From NCBI RefSeq assembly GCF_025403485.1, contig NZ_CP099966.1, positions 2,356,001 to 2,420,000 on the forward strand: a stretch of DNA of 64,000 nucleotides, read 5' to 3'. The notes under the pieces are model-generated. The model had not been told where the DNA came from. It worked only from the letters and a program-made list of their open reading frames with translations, and searched no databases. A program made the position numbers and the translations under genes. Of the stretch, positions 59,574 through 64,000 are shown piece after piece. The first letter of the stretch is position 1. Each line of letters begins with the position of its first letter. This DNA comes from Chryseobacterium paludis (lineage in GTDB: Bacteria > Bacteroidota > Bacteroidia > Flavobacteriales > Weeksellaceae).

Positions 59574-61639
59574 TTCAAAGTATATCTTACTCCAAAAAAT
59601 CCACGTATTCCCTGCATTGGTGCGTAGCCATAAGCAGTATCAAACTTGTAATTATTGGGGTTATTAATAGGATCATTTACATGCTGATCAAACGGGTCAA
59701 ACGGCCTCATCAATGGATCTTTAGGTGTAAAATTTAAAAGATTTTTAATCCCACAATACACTTCAAACCCTGATTTAAAAGATTTCGAAACCTGAATATT
59801 AGCCAAAGAATAGAATGTAGAATACTCAGGACGGAAGTCATCCGGTAAAACCGGTAATCTCATCGGTCCATAAAACTGACCTGTAAAATCTACTGTAAGA
59901 GCATTCTGAAATTTATACGTCAGGCTATACGTTCCACTCCATTTTGGAGCATGAAGCTGTTGAATTTTGCCATTTTCACCATCCAACTTCTGAAATACTT
60001 CTAGATAAGTTACACCAAGGTTGACAGTCAGAGGAAAACTGAAGCTGAAATCTACATTCATCGACGCTCCTTTTGAAATGCCATATCCGTGAAGGTTATC
60101 ATAAATAATTTTTCCGGGATCTGTATCAAAATCACCTACGATCTTATTACTGAAATAGGTATAGAAAGCAGAAGCATCAAGATTAATCAAACGATCTCCT
60201 ACTGGAATTTTCCAGATGTAATTTAAATTTCCATTAATTGATTTTTCAGGTTTTAAATCAGATTTGATCACCACTTCCCGGGAACCCGTTAGAGCCGCAT
60301 GATCTTCAGTAAATAAATTCACCACCCTGAAACCGGTCCCGAAATTAAACCGGAGGGTATGGTATGGATTAGGTGAAAATTTCCATGCAAATCTTGGTGA
60401 ATGAACAGAATGATGGATCCTGTCGTAATCATATCTGTAACCAAGCAATATTGTGTTTTTAGAATCTATTTCCCATTGGTCCTGTATAAAAGCTCCTAAA
60501 ATGGGAGACTTCATGGGTTCGTTCATAAGTCCGTCTCCTGATGAGGTTCCCGGAGTATTGTCATCGTAAAATGTCCGCTTATAAGTAGCTCCCAAGATCA
60601 AATCATGATTTCCAAATTTTTTATCCCAATACGTCTGAACGAAAGCCACTTTCTGCTTTGCATCATAAGGATTTGTTCCATAAAAGGAATCCTGATTATG
60701 ATAGTTATAGGAAAATTGGGTAATAACCTGTTCCTTCAAAGGCCATTGATATACACCTAAAGCTTCCATTCTATTGGTATAAATACTTTCACCATATATT
60801 TTATTACCCCCTCTATCAGACCTATTCCATTGCATTTCCCCTCCAAAACGATCCTCATATAAGTAACGTAACGCTAAACTTGCCAGCCTGTTTTCTTTTC
60901 TCTGAAAGTTCCATTTATTAAAAACAGATATCCTGTTCTGTAGGGTAGCATCTGTAAAGTTATCTTTGTTCTGATCTATTCTCTTAGTAAAATTGAAATA
61001 GTTAAGACTTAATAATGAAGCCGCCTTTTTTCCAACATTGAATTTCGTTGATAAATCAATATTATCTTCACTCCAGGTACTTGTCATAAAATCTACACTA
61101 AGCCTCGGAGCTGTTAAGGCATTTTTTGTAATGATATTAATAACACCACCCATTGCTTCGGAGCCATAGAGAGATGAAGCAGGACCTTTCACTACCTCTA
61201 TCCTCTCGACCAGGCTATTTGGAATTCCACTCAGTCCATAGACTGTGGATAATGAGCTCACAATCGGCATTCCATCGATCAGAATCATAGTATAAGGTCC
61301 TTCAAGACCGTTGATATGAATATCTCCTGTATTACATACAGAACAGTTCAATTGGGGACGTACTCCATTAACCATCGAGATGGCTTCAAAAATACTGGGC
61401 GTTGGATTCTTTTGAAAAAACTTCTGACTATAAATTTCTACCGCTACCGGGCTTTTAGATCTGCTCATCGGTTTTAGTGTTCCCGTGATCACTACGTCAT
61501 CGATCAATTTCGTTTTGATCTCTTTTTTGGGAGTAGCTATAGAATCGGGTCTTGGAGCTTGATTTAAACTTAAACTGTCTGTTTCCTGAGAGAAACAATA
61601 GGATGATAAAAGTACAACAGAAAATAATATTCGCTTCAT
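59570..61639 (-). CDS. TonB-dependent outer-membrane receptor
   Basis: About 689 residues. Signal peptide (KRILFSVVLLSSYCFSQ), plug with LNCSVCNTGDIHINGLEGPY, TMILIDGMPIVSSLSTVYGL and GSEAMGGVINIITK, then a beta-barrel ending in FGVRYTLK. It takes up a ligand not evident from sequence. The paired Cys in the plug (CSVC) and the coupled thioredoxin-fold gene suggest a metal or thiol link, which is an inference. I chose the ATG at 61639, where a normal signal peptide begins, over 61669. Confidence 0.92.
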   Translation of the reverse strand: MKRILFSVVLLSSYCFSQETDSLSLNQAPRPDSIATPKKEIKTKLIDDVVITGTLKPMSRSKSPVAVEIYSQKFFQKNPTPSIFEAISMVNGVRPQLNCSVCNTGDIHINGLEGPYTMILIDGMPIVSSLSTVYGLSGIPNSLVERIEVVKGPASSLYGSEAMGGVINIITKNALTAPRLSVDFMTSTWSEDNIDLSTKFNVGKKAASLLSLNYFNFTKRIDQNKDNFTDATLQNRISVFNKWNFQRKENRLASLALRYLYEDRFGGEMQWNRSDRGGNKIYGESIYTNRMEALGVYQWPLKEQVITQFSYNYHNQDSFYGTNPYDAKQKVAFVQTYWDKKFGNHDLILGATYKRTFYDDNTPGTSSGDGLMNEPMKSPILGAFIQDQWEIDSKNTILLGYRYDYDRIHHSVHSPRFAWKFSPNPYHTLRFNFGTGFRVVNLFTEDHAALTGSREVVIKSDLKPEKSINGNLNYIWKIPVGDRLINLDASAFYTYFSNKIVGDFDTDPGKIIYDNLHGYGISKGASMNVDFSFSFPLTVNLGVTYLEVFQKLDGENGKIQQLHAPKWSGTYSLTYKFQNALTVDFTGQFYGPMRLPVLPDDFRPEYSTFYSLANIQVSKSFKSGFEVYCGIKNLLNFTPKDPLMRPFDPFDQHVNDPINNPNNYKFDTAYGYAPMQGIRGFFGVRYTLK

Positions 61640-61730
61640 GAAATAATAAATGTTAGGTAAATCTAACAATTATTTTCGAAACAAAAAACTCTATGATAAA
61701 TATCCTTAAAAATTATTCGTCAAAAATTAT

Positions 61731-61738
61731 TAAATTTG
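61731..61738 (+). promoter_or_regulatory. -7 box of the homogentisate dioxygenase gene (TAAATTTG)
   Basis: Matches TAnnTTTG, 18 bases before the ATG at 61757. It overlaps an alternative TTG start at 61736 and so rules it out. Confidence 0.65.
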
Positions 61739-61756
61739 AGAAAATATAAAGGTAAA

Positions 61757-62908
61757 ATGAGATATAATCAATCTGGGAAAATCCCACAGAAAAGACATAC
61801 GATTTTTAAATCTCCAGAAGATAAATTCTACTATGAGCAACTTTTCGGAACCGAGGGCTTTCATGGTATTTCTTCTTTGCTCTATCATATCCACCGACCT
61901 ACTCAGATAAAATCAATAGGAAATGCAAAAGATGTAACTCCTAAGATTGCTGTTGATAAAAATGTAACTCCAAGAATGTTCAAAGGAATGCAGGTAACTC
62001 CTGAAGATGACTTTTTGGAAAGCAGAAAATTCCTTTTGGTGAACAATGATCTGAAAATGGGGTTATCAAAACCTAGAAAATCAACTGATTATTTCTATAA
62101 AAATGCTGAATGTGATGAACTTTTGTTTGTTCATGAAGGCACCGGAGTTTTAAAAACATTTGTTGGTAACCTGGATTTCTCTACCGGTGATTATCTTATT
62201 ATTCCAAGGGGAACAATCTATCAGGTAGAAGTTCATACTGAAAATACTGTATTTTTTGTACTGGAAAGTCATTCTCCAATTTATACTCCAAAGCGATACA
62301 GAAATGAATTTGGACAACTTTTGGAACATTCTCCATTCTGTGAGAGAGACATTATCGCTCCAACTTTTGTTGAACCTAAAGATGAAAAAGGTGAGTTTTT
62401 AATTAAAGTAAAAAAAGAAAATCAAATCACTGACTTCATTTATGCAACGCACCCTTTTGATGTCGTAGGCTGGGATGGTTATTTTTATCCTTATAAATTT
62501 AACATCAAAAACTTTGAGCCTATAACAGGAAGAATTCATCAACCACCTCCAGTTCACCAAAACTTTGAAGGACATAATTTTGTCGTTTGTTCTTTTTGTG
62601 CCAGAATGTATGATTACCATCCATTAGCTATTCCTGCACCATATAATCATTCTAATATTGACTCTGATGAGGTTTTATTCTACACAGAAGGTGACTTTAT
62701 GAGTCGTAACCATGTTGATCTTATGGACTTCAGTCTTCACCCTGGAGGAGTTGTTCATGGGCCACATCCCGGGGCAATGGAAAGAAGTATCGGTAAAAAA
62801 TTCACTGAAGAATATGCTGTGATGGTAGATCCATTCCGTCCTTTAAAAATCACTGAAGAAGCTATGAAAGTAGAAGATCCAACCTATAAAACTTCCTGGT
62901 TGGAATAA
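61757..62908 (+). CDS. hmgA: Homogentisate 1,2-dioxygenase
   Basis: A 383-residue Fe(II) dioxygenase of tyrosine/phenylalanine breakdown; opens homogentisate to maleylacetoacetate. It has the cupin-type core. Iron ligands are in VVHGPHPGAMERS (His) and in the preceding HPGG region. It begins RYNQSGKIPQKRHTIFKSPE and has GHNFVVCSFCARMYDYHP in the middle. Length is on the short side of the family. Starts 18 bases after its -7 box with a purine-rich RBS (aaagg). The CoA-transferase gene follows after 65 bases. No other hmg-pathway gene is in view. Confidence 0.93.
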   Translation: MRYNQSGKIPQKRHTIFKSPEDKFYYEQLFGTEGFHGISSLLYHIHRPTQIKSIGNAKDVTPKIAVDKNVTPRMFKGMQVTPEDDFLESRKFLLVNNDLKMGLSKPRKSTDYFYKNAECDELLFVHEGTGVLKTFVGNLDFSTGDYLIIPRGTIYQVEVHTENTVFFVLESHSPIYTPKRYRNEFGQLLEHSPFCERDIIAPTFVEPKDEKGEFLIKVKKENQITDFIYATHPFDVVGWDGYFYPYKFNIKNFEPITGRIHQPPPVHQNFEGHNFVVCSFCARMYDYHPLAIPAPYNHSNIDSDEVLFYTEGDFMSRNHVDLMDFSLHPGGVVHGPHPGAMERSIGKKFTEEYAVMVDPFRPLKITEEAMKVEDPTYKTSWLE

Positions 62909-62973
62909 ACTGTAAAAACACAAATGACTGTAAACAACAGTCGGTATAAATATTATTTCAAAAAAAATTTAAT

Positions 62974-64000
62974 ATGTACAATTATATTAGTGCAGAGGAA
63001 GCCGTATATACTGTAAAAAGCGGAAATCGTGTATTTTTTCACGGGAGTGCATGTACACCCAATTACCTGATTGATGAATTAGCCAGACAATCCCACAGAT
63101 TAGAAAACGTGGAAATGGTTTCCATTACTCAGCAAGGAAATGTTGAAATTGCAAAACCACAATATAAAGACAACTTTTTCGTCAATTCTTTATTTGTTTC
63201 AACTCCTGTAAGGGATGCCGTAAACTCTGAAAGAGGTGATTTCGTTCCCGTATTTTTAAGTGAAATTCCCATCTTATTCAGGAATAACATTTTACCTCTT
63301 GATGTAGCATTAATTACTGTTTCTCCACCTGACAAACATGGCTTCTGCACATTAGGTACTTCTGTAGATGTTGCAAGAGCTGCTGTAGATACTGCTAAAA
63401 TAATTGTTGCTATCGTAAATCCTTTAATGCCGAGAACTCACGGAGACGGAATGATACATATTAGCAGAATAAACAAACTGGTATGGCATGAAGAAGAACT
63501 TCCTACGGTAGATTACGGATCAAAAGTAGGCCCTGAGGAAATGTTAGTTGGAAAGAACGTTGCCGATCTTATTGATGACAGATCAACCATCCAAATGGGT
63601 ATTGGAACTATTCCGGATGCTGTATTGAAATGTCTTGGAAATCATAAAGACCTGGGAGTTCATACAGAAATGCTAAGCGATGGAGTAATAGATCTTATTC
63701 AAAATGATGTCATTAACAACAAATACAAAGGTTATAACGATAATAAAACAATTACCAGCTTTTGCTTTGGAACAAGAAAATTGTACGACTATGTAGATGA
63801 CAACACTGTTTTTGCTTTTAAGGATGTAAGTGACGTGAACTTCCCAATCAATATCATGCGAAACAAAAAGATGGTTGCCATTAATTCTGCTATAGAAATC
63901 GATTTGACTGGACAGGTTTGTGCAGATTCTATAGGAACTCTACAATACAGTGGAATTGGTGGCCAAATGGACTTTATGAGAGGTGCTGCCTTAAGCGAAG
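62974..64000 (+). CDS. Acetyl-CoA hydrolase/transferase-family protein (partial, cut by the window end)
   Basis: An open frame from the ATG at 62974 to the last base, no stop, at least 342 residues. CoA-transferase fold: GNRVFFHGSACTPNYLIDEL near the start, SPPDKHGFCTLGTSVDVARA (about 113-132), IQMGIGTIPDAVLKCLGNH and HTEMLSDGVIDL (about 230). It ends with LQYSGIGGQMDFMRG. Members swap CoA between acetate, butyrate or 4-hydroxybutyrate and acyl-CoA. Substrate is not clear from this part. Directly downstream of hmgA. Confidence 0.9.
   Translation, partial: MYNYISAEEAVYTVKSGNRVFFHGSACTPNYLIDELARQSHRLENVEMVSITQQGNVEIAKPQYKDNFFVNSLFVSTPVRDAVNSERGDFVPVFLSEIPILFRNNILPLDVALITVSPPDKHGFCTLGTSVDVARAAVDTAKIIVAIVNPLMPRTHGDGMIHISRINKLVWHEEELPTVDYGSKVGPEEMLVGKNVADLIDDRSTIQMGIGTIPDAVLKCLGNHKDLGVHTEMLSDGVIDLIQNDVINNKYKGYNDNKTITSFCFGTRKLYDYVDDNTVFAFKDVSDVNFPINIMRNKKMVAINSAIEIDLTGQVCADSIGTLQYSGIGGQMDFMRGAALSE

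Noticed and set aside
61736..61757. TTG start of homogentisate dioxygenase at 61736
   Set aside because: The TTG is part of the -7 box TAAATTTG; the ATG at 61757 gives the conserved start.

Overview
The window is AT-rich chromosomal DNA of a member of the Bacteroidota, most likely Flavobacteriia and close to Chryseobacterium. Several signs agree: many promoters carry the Bacteroidota -7 box TAnnTTTG, Shine-Dalgarno sequences are weak, a SusC/SusD pair is present, and there is a Bacteroidota-type (subtype iii) type VI secretion system (T6SS) locus. The genus is an inference from protein style; no 16S gene is present.

Layout. (1) 1-2.3 kb: a SUFU-family protein, a small unknown protein, a LysE-type exporter and a frameshifted zinc-ribbon pseudogene. 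(2) 2.4-5.3 kb: polA. (3) 5.3-31.8 kb: a T6SSiii region, all on the minus strand except the regulator at its right edge. It reads right to left as four transcription units. The first is two TssO-like proteins, a PKD protein (TssP-like) and a TssR-like lipoprotein. The second is the tube protein TssD/Hcp alone. The third is a small ORF, ClpV, a lytic transglycosylase, VgrG, a Tle1-type lipase, an unknown exported protein and three tandem DUF2931 lipoproteins. The fourth begins with a second TssD/Hcp (separately terminated) and continues with a second VgrG, a conserved unknown protein, a small protein and two PAAR-like toxins with different C-terminal domains, each followed by a putative immunity gene. 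No genes for sheath, baseplate or TssN are in the window, so the rest of the machine must lie elsewhere. An atypical LuxR-type response regulator diverges from the right end.

(4) 31.8-38 kb: housekeeping genes: HU, a 29-residue basic Thx-like peptide, RNase G, OsmC, a Nudix CoA pyrophosphatase, an acyltransferase and the peptidoglycan-recycling ligase Mpl. (5) 38-50 kb: lipoprotein, nitronate monooxygenase-like and aldo/keto reductase genes, two acetyltransferases, LysR and Crp regulators and a phosphoesterase. Then comes a co-directional set of eight redox/electrophile-type enzymes, three of them with signal peptides. (6) 50-54.5 kb: a SusC/SusD pair. (7) 54.9-58.9 kb: AhpD-like/DoxX/Crp, DUF1304, an interspersed repeat, and an HxlR regulator divergent from a quinone oxidoreductase-like gene with a clear palindromic operator. 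(8) 59-64 kb: a thioredoxin-fold protein coupled to a TonB receptor, homogentisate 1,2-dioxygenase and a CoA-transferase cut by the window end.

The most notable signal is a regulatory one. Both tssD/hcp genes carry the same inverted repeat GTAG-N5-CTAC exactly 50 bp upstream of their -7 boxes. One of them has a second copy 21 bp further out. This looks like an undescribed operator for T6SS tube expression. Other notable items are a deaminase-like and a nuclease-like toxin on a shared PAAR-like delivery module, and a response regulator with Glu in place of the phosphoacceptor Asp.
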